In this document: one piece after another, positions 1 through 4,739 of the stretch
How the letters are laid out: the number at the start of each line of letters is the position of its first letter
Numbering within the stretch: position 1 is the stretch's first letter
NCBI GenBank assembly: GCA_021846485.1
Contig: JAJZWW010000268.1
Location: 1 to 5,043, forward strand
Length of the DNA: 5,043 nucleotides
Reading direction: 5' to 3'
Source: Actinomycetes bacterium
GTDB taxonomy: Bacteria; Actinomycetota; Acidimicrobiia; Acidimicrobiales; Palsa-688
The notes under the pieces: model-generated
Databases searched by the model: none
Told to the model about the DNA's origin: nothing
What the model saw: only the letters and a program-made list of their open reading frames with translations
Program-made: the position numbers and the translations under genes

Positions 1-263
1 GACACCACCACATTGAGAGGCGCGGTGACCACGTCAGCGGCGGTCAGCCCGGCCGCCACAAGCAACTGCTCGCGGTAGACCGACACGCCGTCTTCGTCCG
101 GTTTGGCCCGGAAGGCACCAGTCGTTGGCCGCCGGTCGCCGGTTAGCGGGTCGACGAACACCATGGCCGGGCTGCTGTCCGAGAGACGCCGAAGGACGAC
201 ATCGTCGTCGGGGACTCGCTCGCCCGGAGCCTCAGCTTCGGATGCGCCGGGTGCCTCTGCCAC
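1..263 (-). CDS. Unknown protein, third gene of a three-gene cassette (C-terminus cut off by window edge)
   Basis: I do not recognise this protein. Eighty-seven codons are visible and the frame is still open at the left edge. The GTG start at 263 lies 2 bases after the stop of the preceding gene, so reinitiation by the same ribosomes is likely; there is no strong Shine-Dalgarno sequence. The first 20 residues are an acidic, Ala/Pro/Glu-rich low-complexity stretch. The folded part seems to begin near residue 21 (DDDVVLRRLSD), followed by a VFVDPLTGDRRPTTGAF segment (residues 35-51) and a GVSVYREQLL segment (59-68). The pattern 'Leu-Arg-Arg ... Arg-Pro-x-x-x-x-Phe ... Ser-Val-Tyr' looks like a small conserved domain, but I cannot name it. 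A shorter start at the Met of residue 34 would remove conserved-looking sequence, so GTG is preferred. Its function can only be guessed from the coupled upstream genes. Confidence 0.72.
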   Translation of the reverse strand, partial: MAEAPGASEAEAPGERVPDDDVVLRRLSDSSPAMVFVDPLTGDRRPTTGAFRAKPDEDGVSVYREQLLVAAGLTAADVVTAPLNVVV

Positions 264-265
264 GC

Positions 266-817
266 TCAGCCGGCGCGGAGCAGACGGGCGGACAGCCGCT
301 CCACCGCCTGCCGTGCCGCTGCGTAGCCGGCGCGGTCGTCCGGGGGCAGCTCGACGTTCACGGTGATCGCCCCGGTCTCGTCCGTCACGAGGAGATGGGC
401 GTCGCCCTCGGCGTCGACCTCGATCTCGACGGACTCGCGTCCGGCATGCCACTCGATCTGAATGCCGCCGTCGGCCAGGGGGAAGACCATCGGTGGGACG
501 GCCAGCTCCGTACTGAAGTGGGCGGCCACGGCGACGACGGTCGCCACGGCGTCGAGAGTGATGGGGTTGGCGTGGTAGCCGTCCCAGCCGGGGCCAAGCG
601 TCAGCAGCTCGTTGATCTGGCTCTCCATGTACGTCGCAAGCCAATCACGGCGCATGCTCCCGTCCGGTCCGACTGCTCGGATGGAGACGGCCCTCTGGGA
701 GGGCGTCGCTCCGCGCTGGTAAAAGTCCTCGGCGGACTGGCGGTCGGGGTCTGTACCGGTGCCGCGTGGGTAGAGGGTGGACCCGGCCGCGGCGGGTTGG
801 TCCATGAGGAGGGTCAT
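266..817 (-). CDS. Unknown 183-aa protein with GWDGY motif, coupled to TIGR04255 gene
   Basis: No named function. The N-terminal 55 residues look disordered. A helix-like segment (57-74) leads into GPGWDGYHANPIT (75-87), then an alanine/valine-rich helix (88-104), a PPMVFPLADGGIQIEW strand pair (108-123) and alternating charged strands SVEIEVDAEGD (129-139). The order 'GWDGY, helix, Pro-x(4)-Pro, GGIQIEW, EIEV' is one I recall from unannotated actinobacterial and proteobacterial proteins of 150-200 aa, but I know of no assigned activity. There is no signal peptide or membrane segment, so it is probably cytosolic. The ATG at 817 is chosen because it overlaps the upstream stop as ATGA and has a GGGAGAGG ribosome site 5 bases before it (823-830). 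Upstream extension of the frame lies inside the TIGR04255 gene and is not credible. Translational coupling implies a matched dosage of the two proteins. Confidence 0.85.
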   Translation of the reverse strand: MTLLMDQPAAAGSTLYPRGTGTDPDRQSAEDFYQRGATPSQRAVSIRAVGPDGSMRRDWLATYMESQINELLTLGPGWDGYHANPITLDAVATVVAVAAHFSTELAVPPMVFPLADGGIQIEWHAGRESVEIEVDAEGDAHLLVTDETGAITVNVELPPDDRAGYAAARQAVERLSARLLRAG

Positions 818-1620
818 CGGCGCCTCTCCCATTGAGCGTGCATCGAGTCTGGGGTCAACTCCGCGAAGCTTCGGACGACATGCGTGTGAGCTTGATCCAT
901 GAATCGTAACGCGTCTGCCAGGGAATCTCCGGCCGGAGCGCCCCTGACAGTGAGGGTGAGGAACAGCGACGGCGTGCCGTCGGGGCGCTGCGCGGGATCG
1001 ACGGCCACGTACAGGCGCACGGGCGCACGGCCGATGTCCGGGACTGGGAACACGAGGGTGCAGCGGGCCTGCTCCGGCTGGCCGAGGTGGATCGAGGGAT
1101 CGTCCCAGTGGCGAAGGACCCTGCTGAGGTCCCCCAACCCCGCCTTGGTGGCCTCTATCGCGTTGATGTAGGTCACCTCGACCTGGGTGAGGGAGAGACG
1201 GCCAAGGCCGTGCTCTTCTGCGAAGCGGGCGACGTCCGCGGACCGCTCCGAGAAGGCGGCCCTCACCGCCGGATAACGCGGGTAGGCGGTGGACGCAACC
1301 TGCCTCCAGTTGACGGTCAGGCGATCGTGCTGGAGCTGGACGAGCGAGGAGCTGTCTTCGCTGAGGAACCACACGCGGGTGTTGAGAGCTGGGCCGACCA
1401 CGAACTGGGCGATGCGTGGCCCGCCGTCGGGTGCCTCGATGGCAGGAGGCAGGAGCGGCTGCTCCTGGACCACCGGGAGGTGCGGGCGCCATGCCTCCCG
1501 CAGGGGACCCAGCTCGATGGGCCGGAGACCGAGAAGGGGGCGGAACTGGACTCCAAGGACGACCTCGACGACGGGCGGTGCACCGAACTCGGGGAGTGCG
1601 TCGGACGACACCGTGGTCAC
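814..1620 (-). CDS. TIGR04255 family protein (function unknown)
   Basis: This 268-aa protein fits the sporadically distributed TIGR04255 family in length (about 250-270 aa) and landmarks. These are the N-terminal FGAPPVVEVVLGVQF block (residues 12-26), VQLQHDRLTVNWRQ (94-107) followed by YPRYPAVRAAF (113-123), the VEVTYINAI strand (147-155), and a C-terminal helix ending in SFAELTPDSMHAQW (251-264). No catalytic motif, signal peptide or membrane span is visible, and the biochemical role of the family is not known to me. The GTG start at 1620 puts the conserved block near the N-terminus, as usual, and has CAGGTG 5 bases upstream (1626-1630). It is the first gene of the leftward cassette. Its stop overlaps the next start by 4 bases. 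The patchy family distribution and the position next to an attachment site agree with horizontally carried cargo; that is inference. Confidence 0.82.
   Translation of the reverse strand: MTTVSSDALPEFGAPPVVEVVLGVQFRPLLGLRPIELGPLREAWRPHLPVVQEQPLLPPAIEAPDGGPRIAQFVVGPALNTRVWFLSEDSSSLVQLQHDRLTVNWRQVASTAYPRYPAVRAAFSERSADVARFAEEHGLGRLSLTQVEVTYINAIEATKAGLGDLSRVLRHWDDPSIHLGQPEQARCTLVFPVPDIGRAPVRLYVAVDPAQRPDGTPSLFLTLTVRGAPAGDSLADALRFMDQAHTHVVRSFAELTPDSMHAQWERRR
823..830 (-). promoter_or_regulatory. Ribosome binding site of the 183-aa gene
   Basis: GGGAGAGG on the minus strand ends 5 bases before the ATG at 817 and lies inside the end of the TIGR04255 gene. It supports the ATGA-overlap start over the out-of-gene extensions of the same frame. 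Confidence 0.6.
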
Positions 1621-2020
1621 AGCTGCACCTGGGGAGAGGAGCCGGTGGCTTGGCGAGGCACGGTCGCGGGGATGCCCATCAACCCCGACGATACTGGGGG
1701 TCGGGTCGGTAGCCTGGGCTTCTTGACCGGATCGTGACCGGCTGAGCCGTCAAATCAGAAGGTCGTCAGATGCTCGCCGGGATCGGATTCCCGCTACTGC
1801 TTTGCGAATGAACGGGGGTTCACGGGCCGGACGCGGGGTGACGGGGAAGACTCGACACCCCATCTGAGCTGCCCTGATGGACGAGGGCGGACGGGCTGGA
1901 TGGCCGGGATGCGACTACGGATCAGAAGCCCGGTGCGTTGAATGGACCTACCGCACCAGCTGAGTCACCTCAGAGTCCGTGGAGACGGCCACCCCGGGGG
2001 CGACTCCGACTGAAATCCGG
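1621..2020. other. Noncoding spacer between the leftward cassette and the attachment region
   Basis: I see no credible gene here. The open frames running in from the left are antisense shadows of the TIGR04255 gene, and the stretch is visibly less GC-rich and less codon-biased than its neighbours. It must contain the promoter of the leftward cassette. A TATCGT element on the minus strand (1688-1693) has the TANNNT form of an actinobacterial -10 box, but I cannot find a matching -35. Several short inverted repeats occur: 1778-1793 (5-bp stem, 6-base loop), 1932-1957 (GGTGCG/CGCACC, 14-base loop) and 1960-1973 (CTGAG/CTCAG, 4-base loop). None is followed by a T-run, so they are not obvious terminators. 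The paired 11-bp-period repeat at 1722-1741 is listed separately. Confidence 0.6.
1722..1741 (+). repeat. Direct repeat pair, 11-bp period (TGACCGG twice)
   Basis: TGACCGG occurs at 1724-1730 and 1735-1741, one helical turn apart; the second copy extends to CGTGACCGG. This resembles the reverse complement of the 2021-2040 repeats (CGTGACCCA). It may be an extra integrase arm site, or an operator for the leftward cassette, whose start lies about 100 bases away. Confidence 0.4.
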
Positions 2021-2040
2021 TGGGTCACGTTTGGGTCACG
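2021..2040 (+). repeat. Left arm-type direct repeats (TGGGTCACG twice)
   Basis: TGGGTCACG is present at 2021-2029 and exactly again at 2032-2040, an 11-bp period. The spacing places both copies on the same face of the helix. Lying about 75 bp left of the tRNA-derived core, they match the position expected for arm sites bound by the N-terminal domain of a tyrosine integrase. The role is inferred from layout. Confidence 0.6.
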
Positions 2041-2077
2041 ACGACGTTCGGCGCTGGCCGCACGATCGACGTCTTGG

Positions 2078-2091
2078 CTGGTCAGACCGCT
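2078..2091 (+). repeat. Core-flanking 14-bp direct repeat, left copy
   Basis: CTGGTCAGACCGCT matches CTGGTCAGAGCGCT at 2169-2182 in 13 of 14 bases, in the same orientation and 91 bp away, with the tRNA core between them. It may be a site for the excisionase or an accessory bending protein; no protein can be assigned from sequence alone. Confidence 0.55.
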
Positions 2092-2112
2092 AGTCGTCGG
2101 TCGGAGACATTT

Positions 2113-2159
2113 GCACTGATAATGCTGAGGTCGCTGGTTCGATTCCAGCTAGCCCCACC
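2113..2159 (+). pseudogene. tRNA-Ile(GAT) 3' half, attachment-site core
   Basis: The anticodon loop CTGATAA (2116-2122, anticodon GAT at 2118-2120), 5-base variable loop (2128-2132), perfect T-arm GCTGG-TTCGATT-CCAGC (2133-2149), acceptor strand TAGCCCC (2150-2156), discriminator A and CC (2158-2159) are all present. The matching 5' acceptor strand GGGGCTA and the D-arm are absent from the sequence upstream. The anticodon stem is already degenerate on its 5' side: three pairs form (2113-2115 with 2123-2125), then a T-T mismatch. The match to a real tRNA therefore fades at about 2113. This is not a working tRNA. An intact T-arm and acceptor strand next to an integrase is the classic tRNA-type attachment core, kept so that integration rebuilds the host tRNA. 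Confidence 0.85.
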
Positions 2160-2168
2160 GCAAAGCTC

Positions 2169-2182
2169 CTGGTCAGAGCGCT
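2169..2182 (+). repeat. Core-flanking 14-bp direct repeat, right copy
   Basis: CTGGTCAGAGCGCT is the partner of 2078-2091 with one mismatch. It begins 10 bases after the end of the tRNA fragment. Its last bases join a short hairpin GCGC-TGT-GCGC (2178-2188). Confidence 0.55.
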
Positions 2183-2218
2183 GTGCGCGACGTTGACCCC
2201 AGTTGCGCTTGCGAGCCA

Positions 2219-2238
2219 TCCAACATCTGTCCAACATC
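2219..2238 (+). repeat. Right arm-type direct repeats (TCCAACATC twice)
   Basis: TCCAACATC is present at 2219-2227 and exactly again at 2230-2238, an 11-bp period like the left arm. The sequence differs from the left arm, although its complement shares a TTGG element with it. The second copy covers the place where the -35 region of the integrase promoter should be, so a bound integrase could repress its own gene; this is inference. Confidence 0.58.
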
Positions 2239-2255
2239 CGCTGACGTCCGACGCC

Positions 2256-2268
2256 TACCATCGGCGTG
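2256..2268 (+). promoter_or_regulatory. Candidate leaderless promoter of the integrase
   Basis: TACCAT (2256-2261) has the TANNNT form of an actinobacterial -10 box. Six bases separate it from the GTG at 2268, so transcription could begin at the start codon itself. There is no Shine-Dalgarno sequence before that GTG, which fits a leaderless mRNA. I see no convincing -35 hexamer. Confidence 0.45.
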
Positions 2269-3371
2269 TGAGCATCCGGGTGCGGGAGACGGCCGGCGGC
2301 CGCCGCTACGACGTCATGGTCCGGGACCGTGACGGGGTGCAGCACTCGAAGACCTTCCGCACCAAGCGGGAGGCGACCGACTACCAGGCCCGGGCGGTCG
2401 CCCAGCTCGGCGACGGTGTGTACATCCCTCCCCGGGCGTCGGCCACGACAATCGAGGACCTGGCCGCCCGGTGGCTGGCGGCCGGGGCGGGACGCCGGGA
2501 GTCCACCCGGTCCCGGGAGGCGTCGATCTGCCGCACCCATCTGCTGCCCGGGCTGCGGGCCGGCCGGTCGATCGGGACTGTCACTCGCGCCGACTGCCAG
2601 GCGCTGGTCGACGGTTGGGTCGCCGGCGGGCTCGCCGCCCGCACTGTGGTCCGCATCGCCGCGTCGCTTCGGTCGATGTTCCAGTACGCCGTCGACGCCG
2701 AGCTCATCGGCCGTAACCCCGCGGCCCGTCTGCGGCTCCCCCACCCCGACCCGGTCGAGCGCCCGAACCTGAGCGCCGGGGACCTTGAGCGGCTCGCCGG
2801 CACCCTCGGCGTCGAGCAGGGCCTGTTCATGTGGTGCGGGGCGATCCTCGGGTTGCGCTGGGCGGAGGTCGCCGGAATGACCGTCGGTGCTCTCGACCCG
2901 ACCCGGGACACGATCTCGGTGCGCTCGCAGCTCGACCGTCACGGTCACCTGGTCGACCCCAAGACCCTCGCCTCCCGGCGCACCCTGGCCGCCCCCGCCT
3001 GGCTGGTCGCCGACCTGGCCGCCCTCCCCCGCCGGCGGGGCGTGCCGGTCACCGACCGGACCGCCCTGGTCTTTCTCAGCCGCGACGGCGCTCCGCTGTC
3101 GTATGTCAACTGGCGGGTTCGGGTGTGGCGCCCGGTCACCGAGGCGGCCGGGCTGCCTGGGCTGCGCTTCCACGACCTGCGCTCGGTGGCGGCCAGCGCC
3201 CTGGTCGCCGCCGGGGTCGACCTGCGCACCGCCATGCACCGCCTCGGCCACACCACCCCTGCGATGACCCTCGCCGTCTACGCCCGGGTCGCCGAGGACC
3301 GCGACCGGGCCGCCGCCGACGCGGTCGCCCCCCGCCGACCCGCGCGTACCGCCGCCGACGTCCCCACGTAG
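2268..3371 (+). CDS. int: Tyrosine recombinase / integrase
   Basis: This 367-aa site-specific recombinase would cut and rejoin DNA at the adjacent tRNA-Ile core through a 3'-phosphotyrosine intermediate. Three parts are visible: an N-terminal arm-binding domain (about 1-50, beginning MSIRVRETAGGRRYDV, with KTF.TK.EA), a helical core-binding domain (about 60-157, with NPAARLRLP at its end) and the catalytic domain (about 168-345). All six active-site residues can be placed: Arg197 in GLRWAEV, Lys232 in PKTLASRRT, His302 and Arg305 in HDLR, His328 in LGHTT and Tyr338 in VYARV. HDLR is followed by Ser, where His is more usual. The GTG at 2268 gives the normal family N-terminus; a TTG 75 bases upstream would add residues encoded by the arm repeats. 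The length is normal, with no frameshift. It reads away from the attachment core and converges on the hydrolase gene. Confidence 0.95.
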   Translation: MSIRVRETAGGRRYDVMVRDRDGVQHSKTFRTKREATDYQARAVAQLGDGVYIPPRASATTIEDLAARWLAAGAGRRESTRSREASICRTHLLPGLRAGRSIGTVTRADCQALVDGWVAGGLAARTVVRIAASLRSMFQYAVDAELIGRNPAARLRLPHPDPVERPNLSAGDLERLAGTLGVEQGLFMWCGAILGLRWAEVAGMTVGALDPTRDTISVRSQLDRHGHLVDPKTLASRRTLAAPAWLVADLAALPRRRGVPVTDRTALVFLSRDGAPLSYVNWRVRVWRPVTEAAGLPGLRFHDLRSVAASALVAAGVDLRTAMHRLGHTTPAMTLAVYARVAEDRDRAAADAVAPRRPARTAADVPT

Positions 3372-3471
3372 CCGTCGCACCACCAGAGCGTGGCGCCACC
3401 GTCGGCCGGGAAGTGCCCGAGCAGCGACGCGGCCCGTCCGCGCCGTTTGCCTCCCGCCGCTCTCCTGGCCG
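3372..3471. terminator. Convergent intergenic region with possible terminator hairpin
   Basis: One hundred bases separate the integrase stop from the stop of the opposing hydrolase gene. A perfect hairpin CGCGG-CCCGT-CCGCG (3428-3442) is followed by CCGTTT, a poor T-tract. A 10-bp palindrome GTGGCGCCAC lies at 3390-3399. Either could help separate the two transcripts, but neither is a clear intrinsic terminator. Confidence 0.3.
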
Positions 3472-4422
3472 CTACCGGACCAGGTCGGCCATCTCGGCGA
3501 TGGCGTTGGTGAACGAGTCGTTCATGCTGCCGCCGAAGTGGCCGGCGTCATCGATGACGACCAGCCGGCTGGCCGGCCAGCGCTTGTGCAACTCCCAGGC
3601 GGTGTCGAGCGGGCCGGACACGTCGTGGCGACCGTGGATCAGCGTGGCGGGCAGGTGGGCGATGCGGCCCAGGTTGGCGAGCACCTCGTCGTCGGCGAGG
3701 AAGCAGCCGTGCCCCCAGTAGTGAGTGACCAGCCGGGCGAACACCAGCCGCCACTGCGGATCCCGCAGCTGCAGGCGGGGACCGGCGCCGGGGGCGAGGG
3801 ACATGTGGGTGTCTTCCCAGACACACCAGCGCAAGGCGGCCTCCTCCCGCACGGCCGGGTCGGGGGCGGCCAGGCGGCGGGCGTAGGCGGCGGCCAGGTC
3901 ACCGCCCCGCTCGGCTTCGGGCAGGAAGCCGACGAAGTCGTCCCACTCCCGGGGGAACACCCGGCCCATGGCCCGGGTGATCCATTGCGTCTCGGCCAGC
4001 CGCCCCGAGGTGACCGCCCCCAGCACCAGGCCGAGGACCCGGCCGGGGTGGCGCTCGGCGTACACCAAGCCGAGGGTCACCCCCCAGGAGCCGCCGACGA
4101 CCACCCAGGCGTCGACCCCGAGGTGCGCCCGGAGCGACTCGACGTCGGCGACCAGGTGGTCGGTGGTGTTGGTCGACAGGTCGGCGTCGGGGTCGGACGC
4201 CAGCGGGCGGCTGCGCCCGCAGCCCCGCTGGTCGAAGACCACGGCGTTCCAGCGGGCCGGGTCGAAGCTGCGCCGAGTGCCCGGCCCCGCCGGGGCGCCG
4301 GGGCCGCCGTGCAACCAGACGGCCGGGAGCCCGTCGGGGGTGCCGACGGTCTCCCAGTAGAGCGAATGGCCGTCACCGACGTCGAGATGACCGGACCCGT
4401 ACGGCTCGATCGGTGGGAACAT
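3472..4422 (-). CDS. Proline iminopeptidase-like alpha/beta hydrolase (peptidase S33 type)
   Basis: The 316-aa length and motif order match prolyl aminopeptidases, cytosolic enzymes that remove N-terminal proline from peptides. Visible are HGGPG (residues 38-42, oxyanion region), DQRGCGRS (64-71), the nucleophile elbow GGSWG with Ser112, Asp267 in IHGRHDVSGP and His295 in DAGHFGG, giving a complete Ser-Asp-His triad. WED (202-204) supplies the first of the two glutamates (Glu203) that bind the substrate amino group in the Serratia enzyme. The second, expected in the ARIENHYF segment, is Val232 here (ARLVTHYW), so substrate preference may differ and the symbol pip is not assigned. The ATG at 4422 has AGGAT 6 bases upstream (4429-4433). 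The gene lies 27 bases after the helix-turn-helix gene, probably co-transcribed with it, and converges on the integrase. A housekeeping-type hydrolase here looks like cargo. Confidence 0.9.
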   Translation of the reverse strand: MFPPIEPYGSGHLDVGDGHSLYWETVGTPDGLPAVWLHGGPGAPAGPGTRRSFDPARWNAVVFDQRGCGRSRPLASDPDADLSTNTTDHLVADVESLRAHLGVDAWVVVGGSWGVTLGLVYAERHPGRVLGLVLGAVTSGRLAETQWITRAMGRVFPREWDDFVGFLPEAERGGDLAAAYARRLAAPDPAVREEAALRWCVWEDTHMSLAPGAGPRLQLRDPQWRLVFARLVTHYWGHGCFLADDEVLANLGRIAHLPATLIHGRHDVSGPLDTAWELHKRWPASRLVVIDDAGHFGGSMNDSFTNAIAEMADLVR

Positions 4423-4449
4423 CCGGCGATCCTGCCAGCCCGGTGACGC

Positions 4450-4668
4450 TCAGACGTCGCCGTCGCCGGCCGTCGCCGTCAAAGCGGCGACGAAGGCCTC
4501 CAGGGCGCCGGCCGTGATCCGCCGGCTCCCCCCGATGCGCACCGAGCCGAGCGCCCCGCTCGACAGCAGGACGTACACGCTCGAGCGGCTGAGGCCCAAC
4601 GCCTGAGCGGCCTCCCGTGGGGTGTAGAGGAGCTTGGGGATCGGGGCGGCAGTCGTCGTGTCGGTCAT
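4450..4668 (-). CDS. Excisionase-family helix-turn-helix protein (putative xis)
   Basis: This 72-aa DNA-binding protein of the HTH_17/MerR-like excisionase type has the helix-turn-helix at residues 14-51: LLYTPREAAQALGLSRSSVYVLLSSGAL, then the wing SVRIGGSRRIT. The recognition helix is about LSRSSVYVLLSSG. Such proteins in integrative elements bind repeats in attP/attR and turn the integrase toward excision. The core-flanking 14-bp repeats are possible targets, by inference only. The ATG at 4668 is fixed by a near-perfect AGGAGGT 4 bases upstream (4673-4679); the frame stays open further upstream, but that part is Pro/Arg-rich and overlaps the preceding gene. It follows the Toprim gene by 71 bases and precedes the hydrolase by 27, suggesting a leftward operon. 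It could instead be a regulator of the element rather than a directionality factor. Confidence 0.85.
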   Translation of the reverse strand: MTDTTTAAPIPKLLYTPREAAQALGLSRSSVYVLLSSGALGSVRIGGSRRITAGALEAFVAALTATAGDGDV

Positions 4669-4672
4669 CGGG

Positions 4673-4679
4673 ACCTCCT
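4673..4679 (-). promoter_or_regulatory. Strong ribosome binding site of the excisionase-type gene
   Basis: AGGAGGT on the minus strand ends 4 bases before the ATG at 4668. It is the strongest such site in the window and settles the start of this gene against the longer open frame reaching 4818. It suggests high translation of the small protein. Confidence 0.8.
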
Positions 4680-4739
4680 GAGCTGGCAGTAGGCGGGGCG
4701 GACGGGGCTGGCCGCAGATCGGGGCCGGCCGAGCGGCGC

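Larger units (their letters stand above)
2021..2238. other. Putative complete attP site of the integrase (arm-core-arm)
   Basis: In order from the left: two TGGGTCACG repeats (2021-2040), a 14-bp repeat (2078-2091), the tRNA-Ile 3' fragment as core (about 2113-2159), the second copy of the 14-bp repeat (2169-2182, 13 of 14 bases equal) and two TCCAACATC repeats (2219-2238). The integrase start follows 30 bp later. Known attP sites of tyrosine integrases that use tRNA genes span roughly 200-300 bp, carry the tRNA 3' end as core so that integration restores the tRNA, and have direct-repeat arm sites on both sides. The length here, about 218 bp, fits. The crossover would lie near the anticodon or T-arm. 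What is seen: the repeats and the tRNA fragment. What is inferred: their binding proteins. Confidence 0.72.

Noticed and set aside
125..1737. Several plus-strand open frames across the left block
   Set aside because: They are antisense to the three coupled minus-strand genes, have no ribosome sites and encode Arg/Gly-rich sequence with no recognisable domain.
1771..1800. Possible second tRNA-like T-arm (hairpin CGGGA-TCGGAT-TCCCG at 1778-1793)
   Set aside because: The loop has 6 bases instead of 7 and lacks the TTC pattern, and no acceptor or anticodon arm can be folded around it.
2040..2160. A complete functional tRNA-Ile gene
   Set aside because: No GGGGCTA acceptor strand or D-arm is found upstream and the anticodon stem contains a mismatch; only the 3' half is present.
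2193..2267. TTG start extending the integrase by 25 residues
   Set aside because: The added residues are encoded by the arm repeats and promoter region and do not resemble integrase N-termini; MSIRVRETAGG at 2268 does.
2082..3383. Long open frame on the minus strand opposite the integrase (433 aa)
   Set aside because: It is antisense to a well-supported integrase, has low-complexity Gly/Arg/Pro composition, and ends in a peptide containing SWNRTSDLSII, which is simply the antisense translation of the tRNA-Ile fragment and a familiar misannotation signature.
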